Source: Kitasatospora setae KM-6054 | GTDB lineage: Bacteria > Actinomycetota > Actinomycetes > Streptomycetales > Streptomycetaceae | Direction of reading: 5' to 3' | DNA length: 64,000 nt | NCBI RefSeq assembly: GCF_000269985.1 | Contig: NC_016109.1 | Coordinates: 7,467,001-7,531,000, forward strand | Part shown: piece by piece, positions 34,658 to 46,897 of the stretch | Layout: each line of letters opens with the position of its first letter | How positions within the stretch are numbered: position 1 is the stretch's first letter | Position numbers and translations under genes: made by a program | The notes under the pieces: model-generated | What the model was told of the DNA's origin: nothing | Seen by the model: the letters and a program-made list of their open reading frames with translations, nothing else | Databases searched by the model: none

Positions 34658-36232
34658 GTGTCAGAGCAGTGGTGGCGGAACGCGGCGATCTACCAGGTGT
34701 ACCCGCGCAGTTTCGCCGACGCCAACGGCGACGGCATCGGGGACCTCGCCGGAGTGCGCGCAAGACTCTCCTACCTCGCCGAACTCGGCGTCGACGCCGT
34801 GTGGTTCAACCCCTGGTACCCCTCCCCGATGGCCGACGGCGGCTACGACGTCGCCGACTACCGGGACGTCGACCCGCTGTTCGGCACCCTCCAGGACGCC
34901 GAGAAACTGATCGCCGAGGCCGCCGGGCACGGCATCCGCACCGTCGTCGACGTCGTGCCCAACCACGTCTCCGACCGGCACCCGTGGTTCCGGGCCGCCC
35001 TCGCCGCCGCCCCCGGCAGCCCCGAACGTGAGCTGTTCCACTTCCGCGAGGGCCGCGGCGCACACGGCGAACTCCCGCCCAACAACTGGAAGTCCGAGTT
35101 CGGCGGCTGCCCCTGGACCCGGGTCGAGGACGGCCAGTGGTACCTCCACCTGTTCGCCGCCGCCCAGCCCGACCTCAACTGGGACCACCCGCTGGTCCGT
35201 CGCGAGCACGAGGAGATCCTCCGCTTCTGGTTCGACCGCGGCGCCGCCGGCGTCCGGATCGACTCGGCCGGCCTGCTCGCCAAGGACCCCGCCCTCCCCG
35301 ACCTGGTCGACGGCGCCGACCCGCACCCCTACCTCGACCGCGACGACCTGCACGACATCTACCGCTCCTGGCGGGCCATCGCCGACTCCTACGAGCACCC
35401 GCGGGTCCTGATCGGCGAGATCTGGGTCCCCGACACCGAGCGCTTCGCCCGCTACCTGCGCCCGGACGAGATGCACACCGCGTTCAACTTCGACTTCCTG
35501 GCCCGCCCCTGGGACGCCGCCCAGCTGCGCGCCTCGATCGACGCCACCCTCGCCGCGCACGCCCCCGTCGGCGCCCCCGCCACCTGGGTGCTCTGCAACC
35601 ACGACGTCACCCGCACCGTCACCCGCTACGGCCGCGCCGACACCCGCTTCGACTTCTCCGCCAAGACCTTCGGCACCCCCACCGACCTCGCCCTCGGCCT
35701 GCGCCGGGCCCGCGCCGCCGCCCTGCTCACGCTGGCCCTGCCCGGCTCGCTCTACCTCTACCAGGGCGAGGAGCTCGGCCTCCCCGAGGTCGAGGACCTG
35801 CCGCTGGACCGCCTCCAGGACCCGATGCACTTCCGCTCCGGCGGCACCGACCCCGGCCGCGACGGCTGCCGCGTCCCGCTGCCCTGGTCCGGCCAGGAGC
35901 AGCCCTTCGGCTTCTCCCCGGACGGCGCCAAGGAGCCCTGGCTCCCGCAGCCCGCCGACTGGTCGCACCTCACCGTCGCCGCCCAGTCCGCCGACCCGGA
36001 GTCCATCCTCGCCCTCTACCGCACCGGCATCCGGCTCCGCCGCGAACTGCGCGGCGAGTTCGGCTGGCTCCCCGACGCCCCCGACGGCGTGCTCGCCTTC
36101 CGCCGCGGCGACACCCGCTGCCTGGTCAACCTCTCCGCCCCGCCGCTCCCGCTCGACGGCGAGGTCCTGCTCGCCTCCGGCCCCCTCACCGACGGCCTGC
36201 TCCCCGCCGACACCGCCGTCTGGCTCCGGTAG
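34658..36232 (+). CDS. Cytoplasmic GH13 alpha-glucosidase
   Basis: A 524-residue GH13 enzyme without a signal peptide. The N-terminus WWRNAAIYQVYPRSFADANGD is that of oligo-1,6-glucosidase/alpha-glucosidase subfamilies. Catalytic residues are the nucleophile Asp202 in GVRIDS, acid/base Glu254 in IGEIWV and Asp316 in CNHDVTR. VVPNHVSD is conserved region I. GTG start with GAAAGGAAA upstream. As the last gene of the import operon it should hydrolyse imported alpha-linked oligosaccharides to glucose. Given the GH87 neighbour, nigerose-type alpha-1,3 links are the likely substrate; maltose or isomaltose cannot be ruled out. Confidence 0.9.
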   Translation: MSEQWWRNAAIYQVYPRSFADANGDGIGDLAGVRARLSYLAELGVDAVWFNPWYPSPMADGGYDVADYRDVDPLFGTLQDAEKLIAEAAGHGIRTVVDVVPNHVSDRHPWFRAALAAAPGSPERELFHFREGRGAHGELPPNNWKSEFGGCPWTRVEDGQWYLHLFAAAQPDLNWDHPLVRREHEEILRFWFDRGAAGVRIDSAGLLAKDPALPDLVDGADPHPYLDRDDLHDIYRSWRAIADSYEHPRVLIGEIWVPDTERFARYLRPDEMHTAFNFDFLARPWDAAQLRASIDATLAAHAPVGAPATWVLCNHDVTRTVTRYGRADTRFDFSAKTFGTPTDLALGLRRARAAALLTLALPGSLYLYQGEELGLPEVEDLPLDRLQDPMHFRSGGTDPGRDGCRVPLPWSGQEQPFGFSPDGAKEPWLPQPADWSHLTVAAQSADPESILALYRTGIRLRRELRGEFGWLPDAPDGVLAFRRGDTRCLVNLSAPPLPLDGEVLLASGPLTDGLLPADTAVWLR

Positions 36233-36238
36233 GGCCGC

Positions 36239-36274
36239 CGGGACCGCGCCGCCGCACGGGCCGGCGCGGTCCCG
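36239..36274. terminator. Terminator between the alpha-glucosidase and the GH18-like gene
   Basis: A 13-bp stem (36239-36251 with 36262-36274) with a 10-base loop lies between convergent stop codons. Confidence 0.7.
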
Positions 36275-36277
36275 CCG

Positions 36278-37408
36278 TCAGTTGCACCAGCCGTCCCGGT
36301 ACGCCGCCCAGTGGTCCGGCGTGGCCGCGAAGTCGACGTACAGCGCGAGCCCGAAGTTCCGCCGCCCGCCCGGCCCGAGGCCCAGCCGGGCGCCGCGGAC
36401 CGCCGCCCGGACGGTCTCGGCGTCGCCCCGGTGCGCGGAGGTGTCGGCCCAGTAGGCGGGCAGGCCCATCAACAGGTCGACGCCGGCCGGGGTGTTGGCC
36501 AGCGCCAGCTCGGTCTGCCGGGCGACGTAGCCGCCGTACAGCGCCTCGACCGGCATCGCGGTGTCGTACGACATCACCGCGACCTGGTCGACCCGGCGGG
36601 CCGCGGCCGCGAAGTACCCGGCGGACCAGTACTTGCCGTGGTCGCTGAGCGCGAAGGTCACCCGGCCGAGCCCGGGGACGGGGTCGATCTGCGGGGCGGC
36701 GACCGACAGCGGCACCGCGCGGGCGGCGGTCAGCGCGTGCACCTGGTCGAGCAGCGCCAGGAAGCCGGGCGAGCCGGAGTGCACCGGCTCCAGGTCGAGG
36801 TGGACGCCGTCGAAGCCCAGGTCGAGGACCTGCCGCGCGGAGGCGGTGACCCGGTCGCGGACGTCGGCCCGGTCCAGGTGCAGGCCGTCCTTCTCCGGCG
36901 CGACCACGTCGCCCAGCCAGGACTGGATCCGCACCCCGGGCATCGCGGCCCGCGCCCGGGCCACGAAGTCCGCCGCGCCCGGCGCCAGCCCCGGGTCGAG
37001 CGAGCCGTCGTGCTCCAGCGGCCCGGTGTGCACGTACAGGTCGTGGATGCCGGTGCCGCGCACCCGCTGCGCCAGCGCGGTCAGTTCGGCGGGGGAGCGC
37101 CGCCCGTCCACCCAGGCGTGGCCGAGCCAGAGCGCGTCCTTGCCGCGGGTGCGGGCGTCGACCGCCGGATCGCCCGCGTACTCCCAGCGCAGCGCGGCGG
37201 CCGCGCCGACCACCGGCAGGACCAGCAGCGCCGCCACCGCGGCGAGCGCGGTCAGGACGCGCCGGCGCCGGCTCCACCGGGGCCGCTCGCGCCGCCGGCG
37301 CCACGCCCGGCCGGGCAGCGTCCGCAGTGACCGCAGCGTCCGCGATCCGGACGCGCGGAGCGCGCCCGTGACCTTCCGCCAACTACGCCGTTCCCCCGAA
37401 GTGGGCAT
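36278..37408 (-). CDS. Membrane-anchored GH18-like hydrolase
   Basis: A 376-residue protein. The first ~65 residues are highly basic (RAWRRRRERPRWSRRRR), followed by one membrane helix (VLTALAAVAALLVLPVVGAAAAL). The exterior domain is a TIM-barrel resembling GH18 or endo-glucosaminidase-like proteins. LGFDGVHLDLEPV contains the DxxLDxE pattern with a candidate acid Glu, and VAVMSYDTAMP matches the MSYD strand. It may cleave a glycan at the membrane surface; substrate unknown. The ATG at 37406-37408 has GGAAGGGAG 8 bases upstream. It is convergent with the alpha-glucan operon and divergent from metH. Confidence 0.7.
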   Translation of the reverse strand: MPTSGERRSWRKVTGALRASGSRTLRSLRTLPGRAWRRRRERPRWSRRRRVLTALAAVAALLVLPVVGAAAALRWEYAGDPAVDARTRGKDALWLGHAWVDGRRSPAELTALAQRVRGTGIHDLYVHTGPLEHDGSLDPGLAPGAADFVARARAAMPGVRIQSWLGDVVAPEKDGLHLDRADVRDRVTASARQVLDLGFDGVHLDLEPVHSGSPGFLALLDQVHALTAARAVPLSVAAPQIDPVPGLGRVTFALSDHGKYWSAGYFAAAARRVDQVAVMSYDTAMPVEALYGGYVARQTELALANTPAGVDLLMGLPAYWADTSAHRGDAETVRAAVRGARLGLGPGGRRNFGLALYVDFAATPDHWAAYRDGWCN

Positions 37409-37481
37409 GATCGTGCTCCCTTCCGGTGGACAAGGACGCCCACGATGCGAAACGGGTTCCCTCCGACCCCCGGGGGACCGA

Positions 37482-37487
37482 TACCCT
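37482..37487 (+). promoter_or_regulatory. Possible -10 box of metH
   Basis: TACCCT lies about 67 bp before the ATG in the 145-bp divergent region. No convincing -35 was found. Confidence 0.3.
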
Positions 37488-37553
37488 GGCGGGGTGCGCC
37501 CCCGTACGGGTGGGCCGCATAGCCGACAGCCGTCGCAACCAGGGAGTCGCCCC

Positions 37554-41057
<3,504 letters not shown>

Positions 41058-41088
41058 GTCTTCAACCGGAGACCATCCGTTCGCCGCG

Positions 41089-41120
41089 CGCCCGCCCGGT
41101 GCAATCCCACCGGGCGGGCG
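41089..41120 (+). terminator. Terminator after metH
   Basis: CGCCCGCCCGGTG (41089-41101) pairs perfectly with 41108-41120 around CAATCC, followed by TACTCTT. Confidence 0.75.
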
Positions 41121-41228
41121 TACTCTTGATGATCCTGAAACGGGCCGGTCCGCAGACCAGCGGGCCGGCCCGTGCCATCCCCGGGCGCCCCCCGCGCGCC
41201 CGCACGCCCACCCGGAAGGACGGCGCGC

Positions 41229-41933
41229 ATGACGACGGTCTCGACCCCGGTCCACATCGACGGCGACGGCGAGGACGGCGGCCTGCACGCCGTCCTGCTC
41301 GACATGGACGGCACCCTGGTCGACACCGAGGACTTCTGGTGGCAGGCCGAGGTCGAGCTGTTCGCCGAACTCGGCCACCGGCTCACCGCCGAGGACCGCA
41401 CCCACGTGGTCGGCGGCCCGATGACCCGGGTCATCGACTACCTGATCGGCCGCACCGGCGTCACCCTCACCCCCGCCGAACTGACCGTGCTGATCAACCA
41501 GCGCTTCGTCGAGCGGCTGGCCGGCGGCGTCCCGCTGATGCCCGGCGCCGAACGGCTGCTCAACACGCTGGCCGCGCACGGCGTCCCGGCCGCCCTGGTG
41601 TCCGCCTCGCACCGGCACATCATCGACATCGTGCTGCGCAGCCTGGGCGCCCGGCACTTCGCCTTCACGGTGGCCGGCGACGAGGTGCCGCGCACCAAGC
41701 CGCACCCCGACCCCTACCTGGCGGCGGCCGCCCGGCTCGGCGCCGCCCCGGCCCGCTGCGTGGTCGTCGAGGACACCCCGACCGGCGTCGCCGCCGCCGA
41801 GGCGGCCGGCTGCCCGGTCGTCGCCGTCCCCTCCATCGCCGCGATCGAACCCGCCCCCGGCCGCCTGGTGCTGCCCTCGCTCGAACACGTCGACCTCGCC
41901 CTGCTGCGCTCCCTGGCCGCCGCCCGGGTGTGA
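41229..41933 (+). CDS. HAD-superfamily phosphatase
   Basis: A 234-residue beta-phosphoglucomutase/phosphatase-like HAD hydrolase. Motif I is LLDMDGTLVDTE (nucleophile and acid aspartates), motif II the serine of ALVSASHRH, motif III the lysine of VPRTKPHPDPY and motif IV VVVEDTPTG. The alpha-helical cap lies between motifs I and II. The ATG at 41229 has GGAAGGA about 9 bases upstream. It follows metH by 171 bp behind a terminator, so it probably has its own promoter. Substrate unknown. Confidence 0.85.
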   Translation: MTTVSTPVHIDGDGEDGGLHAVLLDMDGTLVDTEDFWWQAEVELFAELGHRLTAEDRTHVVGGPMTRVIDYLIGRTGVTLTPAELTVLINQRFVERLAGGVPLMPGAERLLNTLAAHGVPAALVSASHRHIIDIVLRSLGARHFAFTVAGDEVPRTKPHPDPYLAAAARLGAAPARCVVVEDTPTGVAAAEAAGCPVVAVPSIAAIEPAPGRLVLPSLEHVDLALLRSLAAARV

Positions 41934-42278
41934 GCTTGGTCTCTTCCGCGCGCTTTCCCGGTTCCGTTCCGCTTCCGGTGCTATGCGGAACGTGTCCGGC
42001 GCCGCGGCCGAAAACGGGCATTGGCTGACAACTCGTCGGCTGCCGGGACAAGATCGTCCGAACCCCGTGCGACCGCCCTCCGGACCCTCGGTGACCGCCC
42101 GGAGGCGATGTGGCACGCTAAGGCGCGTTCAGTCCCGTGCCGTGCCCGCCCGCACCCCGGAAACCCGGAGGAGCGCGCGCACGGCCGCAGCAGACCCGCG
42201 GCCGCCGCCCCACCCCGGCGCCGGACGGCGGGCCGCCGGCGACAAGCCGGCCGCACGCAGTGAGGAAGACCACCCCGC
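41934..42278. other. 345-bp non-coding stretch before the family-5 binding protein
   Basis: It holds a hairpin near its start (CGTTCCGC 41965-41972 with GCGGAACG 41985-41992) that may end HAD transcription. I see no gene and no confident promoter in the rest. Confidence 0.5.
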
Positions 42279-43871
42279 ATGACGACGCCCAACCGCCTGG
42301 CCGCCCTCAGCTGCGCCGCCCTGGTCGCCACCACGGCGGCCGGCTGCGCCTCCGTCGAGAAGGCCGCCGGTGGCGGTGGCGACGGCACCATCACGATGGG
42401 CACCACCAACGTGACCAGCGTGCTCGACCCGGCCGGCGCCTACGACGCGGGCTCCTGGCTGGTCCTCAACAACTCCTTCCAGTCGCTGCTCAGCTTCCCC
42501 TCCGGCGCGACCGTCCCGCAGCCCGACGCCGCCGAGTCCTGCCAGTTCACCGGCAGCGACGCGCTCACCTACACCTGCACGCTGCGCTCCGGCCTGAAGT
42601 TCACCAACGGCCACCCGCTGACCGCCCAGGACGTCAAGTTCTCCATCGACCGGGTCAAGAAGATCGACGACCCGTCCGGCCCCGGCCCGCTGCTCTCCAC
42701 CATCAAGTCGGTGGAGGTCTCCGGCGACCGGGACGTCACCTTCCGGCTGGAGAGCCCGGACGCGGTGCTCCCGGCGAAGCTCGCCTCCGCGGCCGGCGCG
42801 ATCGTCGACCACCAGGTCTTCCCCGCCGACAAGCTGCTGGAGAACGGCAGGCTGGTCGGCTCCGGCCCCTACAAGATCGACTCGATCGAGGCCAAGGGCA
42901 AGGCCCCCGGCACCGTCCGGCTCAGCGCCAACCCGGGCTACCACGGCATCGCCAAGCTGCAGAACGACAAGTTCGCGGTCCGCTACTTCGACAAGCCGGA
43001 CGAGCTGAAGTCCGCCATCGAGAGCGGCGCCGTCGACGTCACCGACAGCAGCCTCGACCCCGCCACCTCGGCCAGGATCAAGGACGAGGACATGGCCGGC
43101 ACCGGCAAGCTCCGGGTCGCCGAGGGCGCCTCCGGCGAGACCCGCTACCTGGTCTTCAACACCAAGGACGAGACCGGCGGCAACCAGGCCGTCCGGCAGG
43201 CCGCCGCCCAGCTGATCGACCGCAAGGCGCTCTCCCACGACGTGTACGCGGGCACCGTGCAGCCGCTCTACTCCGTCGTCCCGGCGGGCCTGGCCGGCCA
43301 CAACACCGCCTTCTTCGACAAGTACGGCGAGCCCGACCCGGCCAAGGCCAAGAAGATCCTGAACAACGCGCACGTCACCACCCCGGTCAAGCTCAACCTG
43401 ACCTGGTCCCGCGCCCGGGCCGGCGCCGGCGAGATGAACGCCGTCAAGGAGCAGCTGGAGAACGGCGGCCTGTTCCAGGTCAACGTCCAGGAGGAGCCCG
43501 ACTGGACCGCCTACCAGGCCGGCTGGAAGAACGGCAGCTACCAGGCGTACCCCGTCGGCTGGATCCCCGACTACGCCGACGCCGACGACTACATCAGCCC
43601 GCTGGTGGTCGACGGCGGCGCCTTCCACAACGGCTGGAACAGCACCCAGATCAGCGACAGGCTGGTGCCGGACTCGATCAAGCTCACCGACCGCTCCGGC
43701 GGCGGCGCCTACGACCAGATCCAGAAGATCCTGGCCGACGCGGTCCCGATGATCCCGCTGTTCCAGAACAAGTCCTTCTACGTCTACCACCCCGGCATCA
43801 CCGGCGTGGACGCGACGGTGGACAACACCGGCGTGTTCCGGTTCTGGGAGATCGGCCGCACCTCGAAGTAA
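42279..43871 (+). CDS. Family-5 solute-binding lipoprotein (oligopeptide type)
   Basis: A 530-residue lipoprotein with signal peptide and lipobox TTAAGC|AS. The mature part is an OppA/DppA-like SBP_bac_5 domain: LTYTCTLRSGLKFTNGHPLTAQDVKFSIDRV is the family signature, and DGGAFHNGWNSTQISDRL lies in the second lobe. ATG start with GAGGAAG about 10 bases upstream. There are no permease or ATPase genes on either side: a HAD gene precedes it and a convergent regulator follows. It is therefore an orphan binding protein that must work with a transporter elsewhere or act as a sensor. Confidence 0.9.
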   Translation: MTTPNRLAALSCAALVATTAAGCASVEKAAGGGGDGTITMGTTNVTSVLDPAGAYDAGSWLVLNNSFQSLLSFPSGATVPQPDAAESCQFTGSDALTYTCTLRSGLKFTNGHPLTAQDVKFSIDRVKKIDDPSGPGPLLSTIKSVEVSGDRDVTFRLESPDAVLPAKLASAAGAIVDHQVFPADKLLENGRLVGSGPYKIDSIEAKGKAPGTVRLSANPGYHGIAKLQNDKFAVRYFDKPDELKSAIESGAVDVTDSSLDPATSARIKDEDMAGTGKLRVAEGASGETRYLVFNTKDETGGNQAVRQAAAQLIDRKALSHDVYAGTVQPLYSVVPAGLAGHNTAFFDKYGEPDPAKAKKILNNAHVTTPVKLNLTWSRARAGAGEMNAVKEQLENGGLFQVNVQEEPDWTAYQAGWKNGSYQAYPVGWIPDYADADDYISPLVVDGGAFHNGWNSTQISDRLVPDSIKLTDRSGGGAYDQIQKILADAVPMIPLFQNKSFYVYHPGITGVDATVDNTGVFRFWEIGRTSK

Positions 43872-43892
43872 CGTTCCGCCGGCTCGACGCGC

Positions 43893-43932
43893 AACGGCCC
43901 GCCACCCCCCCCGCGGGGGGTGGCGGGCCGTT
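43893..43932. terminator. Bidirectional terminator after the family-5 binding protein
   Basis: An 18-bp perfect stem (43893-43910 with 43915-43932, loop CCGC) lies between convergent genes. Confidence 0.85.
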
Positions 43933-43955
43933 CGGCGTGCGGGGCGCGGCGGCCG

Positions 43956-44627
43956 CTACAGCGCGCCGGGGCGGACCAGGCCGCTCTCGTACGCGTACAC
44001 CGCCGCCTGCACCCGGTCGCGCAGCTGCAGCTTGGTCAGCACGTGGCCGACGTGCGTCTTCACCGTGGTCTCCGAGACGAACAGCTCGGCGGCGATCTCC
44101 GCGTTCGACAGCCCGCGCGCCACCAGCCGCAGCACCTCCACCTCGCGCTCGGTCAGCACCGTCAGCGCCTGCGGCGGCGCCTCGTCGCCGGAGGGCAGCT
44201 TGGTGGCGTACATGTCCAGCAGCCGGCGGGTCACCGACGGGGCCAGCATCGCCGCGCCGTCCGCCACCACCCGGATCGCCTGCACCAGCTCCTCGGCCGG
44301 CACGTCCTTCAGCAGGAAGCCGCTGGCCCCCGCGCGCAGCGCCTCCACCACGTACTCGTCCAGGTCGAAGGTGGTCAGCACCAGCACCTTGGCCGGCCCG
44401 TCCCGGTCCGGCCCGGCGATCCGCCGGGTCGCCTCCACGCCGTCCATCCGCGGCATCCGGATGTCCATCAGCACCACGTCCGGCTGCAGGGCGCGGACCT
44501 GGTCCAGCGCCTGCTGCCCGTCGCCCGCCTCGCCGACCACCACCAGGTCGGACTCCGCCTCCAGGATCATCCGGAAACCGGTACGCAGCAGCGGCTGGTC
44601 GTCCACCAGCAGCACACGGATCGTCAC
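43956..44627 (-). CDS. NarL/LuxR-type response regulator
   Basis: A 223-residue response regulator. The receiver domain has acidic residues in LLVDDQ, the phospho-acceptor Asp in DVVLMDIRMP, and the conserved Thr/Lys in VLTTFD and LLKDVP. The C-terminal LuxR helix-turn-helix is LTEREVEVLRLVARGLSNAEIAAELFVSETTVKTHV. No histidine kinase gene is adjacent. Its GTG start (44625-44627) directly abuts the TAG stop of the RecB-like gene, so it is translated by coupling. That pairing of a regulator with a nuclease is uncommon. Confidence 0.92.
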   Translation of the reverse strand: MTIRVLLVDDQPLLRTGFRMILEAESDLVVVGEAGDGQQALDQVRALQPDVVLMDIRMPRMDGVEATRRIAGPDRDGPAKVLVLTTFDLDEYVVEALRAGASGFLLKDVPAEELVQAIRVVADGAAMLAPSVTRRLLDMYATKLPSGDEAPPQALTVLTEREVEVLRLVARGLSNAEIAAELFVSETTVKTHVGHVLTKLQLRDRVQAAVYAYESGLVRPGAL

Positions 44628-45494
44628 CTACGACTCCTTGCCGGGAAGGTTTTCTGTTGCCAGGGGCAGCGGGTACGGCGGGGGAGTGCCGCCGAACTCC
44701 GGGCAGGACGCCTGGTGGTCGCACCAGTCGCACAGCCGGTTGCGGGTCGCCGGGAAGTCACCGGTGGCCACCGCCGCCGAGATCGCCTCCCACAGCGCCT
44801 CCAGCTTCCGCTCCACCGAGAGCAGGTCGGCCTCGTCCGGGTCGTACGTCACCACGTCCCCGCCGCCGCCCAGGTAGACCAGCTGCAGGCGCTTGGGGAC
44901 CACGCCCTTCCACCGCCACACCACCAGCGCGTAGAACTTCATCTGGAACATCGCCTTGCCCTCGAAGTCCCGCGAGGGCGCCCGGCCGGTCTTGTAGTCC
45001 ACCAGCCGGACCTCGCCGGACGGCGCGACGTCCACCCGGTCGATGTACCCGCGCAGCGGCAGCCCCGAGGCCAGCGCGGTCTCCACGTACAGCTCCCGCT
45101 CCACCGGGTGCAGCCGGGTCGGGTCCTCCAGCCGGAACCACCTGTCGACCAGCTTGCCCGCGTCGGCCAGCCAGCCGGCCAACTCGCCCGGCTCGCCCGG
45201 GAACAGTTCGGCCAGCTCCGGCCGTTCCCCCAGCAGCCGCTCCCACTGCGGTTCCAGCAGCCCGCGCGCCCGCTCCGGCGTGCGCTCGGCCGGCGGGTGG
45301 TCGAACAGCCGCTCCAGCACCGCGTGCACCAGCGTGCCCCGGGTCGCCGCCTGCGACGGCGGCTCCGGCAGCCGGTCGATCACCCGCAGCCGGTACAGCA
45401 GCGGGCAGGTCATGAAGTCACCCGCCCGGGACGGCGACAGCCCGGTCGGCCGGGCGGCCGGACGGGGAGCGGGCGGAGGGTCGGTCTGCTGCAT
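44628..45494 (-). CDS. RecB-family PD-(D/E)XK exonuclease with Fe-S cysteines
   Basis: A 288-residue nuclease of the PDDEXK_1/Cas4-RecB type. The catalytic core is GYIDRVD ... VRLVDYKTGRAP with a following QMKFYAL helix. One cysteine near the N-terminus (DFMTCPLLYRL) and three in LCDWCDHQASCPEF form the expected [4Fe-4S] cluster ligands. It probably acts on DNA ends in repair, but no helicase partner is adjacent. ATG start (MQQTDPP). It is followed without gap by the response regulator and is divergent from the site-2 protease gene. Confidence 0.88.
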   Translation of the reverse strand: MQQTDPPPAPRPAARPTGLSPSRAGDFMTCPLLYRLRVIDRLPEPPSQAATRGTLVHAVLERLFDHPPAERTPERARGLLEPQWERLLGERPELAELFPGEPGELAGWLADAGKLVDRWFRLEDPTRLHPVERELYVETALASGLPLRGYIDRVDVAPSGEVRLVDYKTGRAPSRDFEGKAMFQMKFYALVVWRWKGVVPKRLQLVYLGGGGDVVTYDPDEADLLSVERKLEALWEAISAAVATGDFPATRNRLCDWCDHQASCPEFGGTPPPYPLPLATENLPGKES

Positions 45495-45655
45495 GCCACG
45501 ACCCTATTGCACCGAACGGACACCAGGGGCGAACGGGTCGAAGAGCTGGGTACAAGGAAAGGGGAGGGCGGGCGGGGTGCGCCCCCGTTCCCGGGGAGAG
45601 ATCACGTAGCGTACGGGGCACCAGCAGCTGTGGACGGCGGAACGGGAGGAGCACG

Positions 45656-46852
45656 GTGAACGACACCGAGGGGCGGGCACCGGAGAAGCCGAAGCCCGAC
45701 GACCAGCCGCGCGGCGGCATCCTGATGGGCCGTCCGTTCGGCGTGCCCGTCTACGTCACCCCGTCCTGGTTCCTGGTCGCCGCGCTGATCACCTGGATCT
45801 TCGGCAGCCGGCTCGCCGACGTGCTGCCCGACCTCGGCGGCGCCCGCTACCTGCTCGCCTTCTCCTTCGCCGTCGCCTTCTACGGCTCCGTCCTGATCCA
45901 CGAACTCGCCCACACCGTGGTCGGCCTGCGCTACAAGCTCGGCGTCCGCCGGATCCAGCTGCAGTTCCTCGGCGGCGTCTCCGAGATCGAGAAGGAGGCC
46001 GACCGCCCCTGGCGCGAGTTCTGGCTCGCCTTCGTCGGCCCGCTGCTCTCGCTCCTGCTCGGCGGCGCCTTCTGGCTCGGCCTGCGCGCCGTCGAACCCG
46101 CCACCGTGCCCGGCGTGCTGCTGGCCGGCCTGATGGTCTCCAACCTGGTCGTCGCCGCCTTCAACCTGCTCCCCGGCCTCCCGCTGGACGGCGGCCGGAT
46201 GCTGCGCGCCGTCGTCTGGGCGCTCACCGGCGACCCGATGAAGGGCACCCTGGCCGCCGTCTGGGTCGGCCGCGCCCTCGCCGTCGCCGTCGTCCTCGGC
46301 CTGCCGATGCTCGGCTCCGCCCAGGACGTCGAACGCTCCACCACCGAGGCCATGGTCGACGGCGTGCTCGCCGCGATCCTCGGCTTCATCATCTGGCAGG
46401 GCGCCGGCAACTCGCTGCGCAACGCCCGCCTCAAGGCCGTCCTGCCCCGGCTCAAGGTCCGCGAACTCGCCCGCCGCAGCATCGACGTCCCCGCCGACAC
46501 CCCGCTCGGCGAGGCCATGCGCCGCGCCCGCGAGGCGCACGCCGGCGCGATCGTGGTGGTCGACGGGCGCGGCGAACCCGTCGCCGTGGTCAAGGAGTCC
46601 GCGGTCGGCGCCGTCCCCGAGCACCGCCGCCCCTGGATCGCCGTCACCGCCGTCGCCCGCGACCTCGAACCCGGCCTCACCGTCCCCGTCGACCTGGACG
46701 GCGAACAGCTCCTCGACGTGCTCCGCCGCGCCCCCGCCACCGAGTACCTGGTGGTCCGCCCCGACGGCTCGGTCTACGGCGTGCTCTCCCTCACCGACCT
46801 CGAACGACGCCTCAGCGCCGCCCTCCAGGGGCGGGCCGCCGGCGCGAACTGA
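45656..46852 (+). CDS. Site-2-type M50 metalloprotease with CBS domains
   Basis: A 398-residue membrane protease. The zinc motif HELAH is in SVLIHELAHTVVG, the third ligand in FNLLPGLPLDGGRML. About six membrane helices span residues ~35-265, followed by a cytoplasmic CBS pair (VRELARRSIDVPADTPLGEAM; YLVVRPDGSVYGVLSLTDLE). These bind adenosyl ligands and may gate the enzyme. GTG start with GGGAGGAG five bases upstream. The family usually lies beside trmI and the proteasome genes in actinobacteria, as here. Substrate unknown. Confidence 0.9.
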   Translation: MNDTEGRAPEKPKPDDQPRGGILMGRPFGVPVYVTPSWFLVAALITWIFGSRLADVLPDLGGARYLLAFSFAVAFYGSVLIHELAHTVVGLRYKLGVRRIQLQFLGGVSEIEKEADRPWREFWLAFVGPLLSLLLGGAFWLGLRAVEPATVPGVLLAGLMVSNLVVAAFNLLPGLPLDGGRMLRAVVWALTGDPMKGTLAAVWVGRALAVAVVLGLPMLGSAQDVERSTTEAMVDGVLAAILGFIIWQGAGNSLRNARLKAVLPRLKVRELARRSIDVPADTPLGEAMRRAREAHAGAIVVVDGRGEPVAVVKESAVGAVPEHRRPWIAVTAVARDLEPGLTVPVDLDGEQLLDVLRRAPATEYLVVRPDGSVYGVLSLTDLERRLSAALQGRAAGAN

Positions 46853-46884
46853 TCATGTGGTCGGGGGCAGCCCTCCGGCTCCCG

Positions 46885-46890
46885 TAGGAT
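46885..46890 (+). promoter_or_regulatory. TAGGAT -10 box, leaderless trmI promoter
   Basis: TAGGAT ends 7 bp before the ATG at 46898, with no ribosome site between. This fits a leaderless transcript and favours the second ATG over the one at 46889, which overlaps the -10 box. Confidence 0.5.
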
Positions 46891-46897
46891 GGCCCCC

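Noticed and set aside
37409-37553. Cobalamin riboswitch upstream of metH
   Set aside because: I looked for the B12-box and the conserved core in the 145-bp leader and saw neither; the space is also short for a full cobalamin riboswitch.
36561-37553. N-terminal extension of metH by about 330 codons
   Set aside because: It overlaps the GH18-like gene antisense and has no homology; the ATG at 37554 has a good ribosome site and the family N-terminus.
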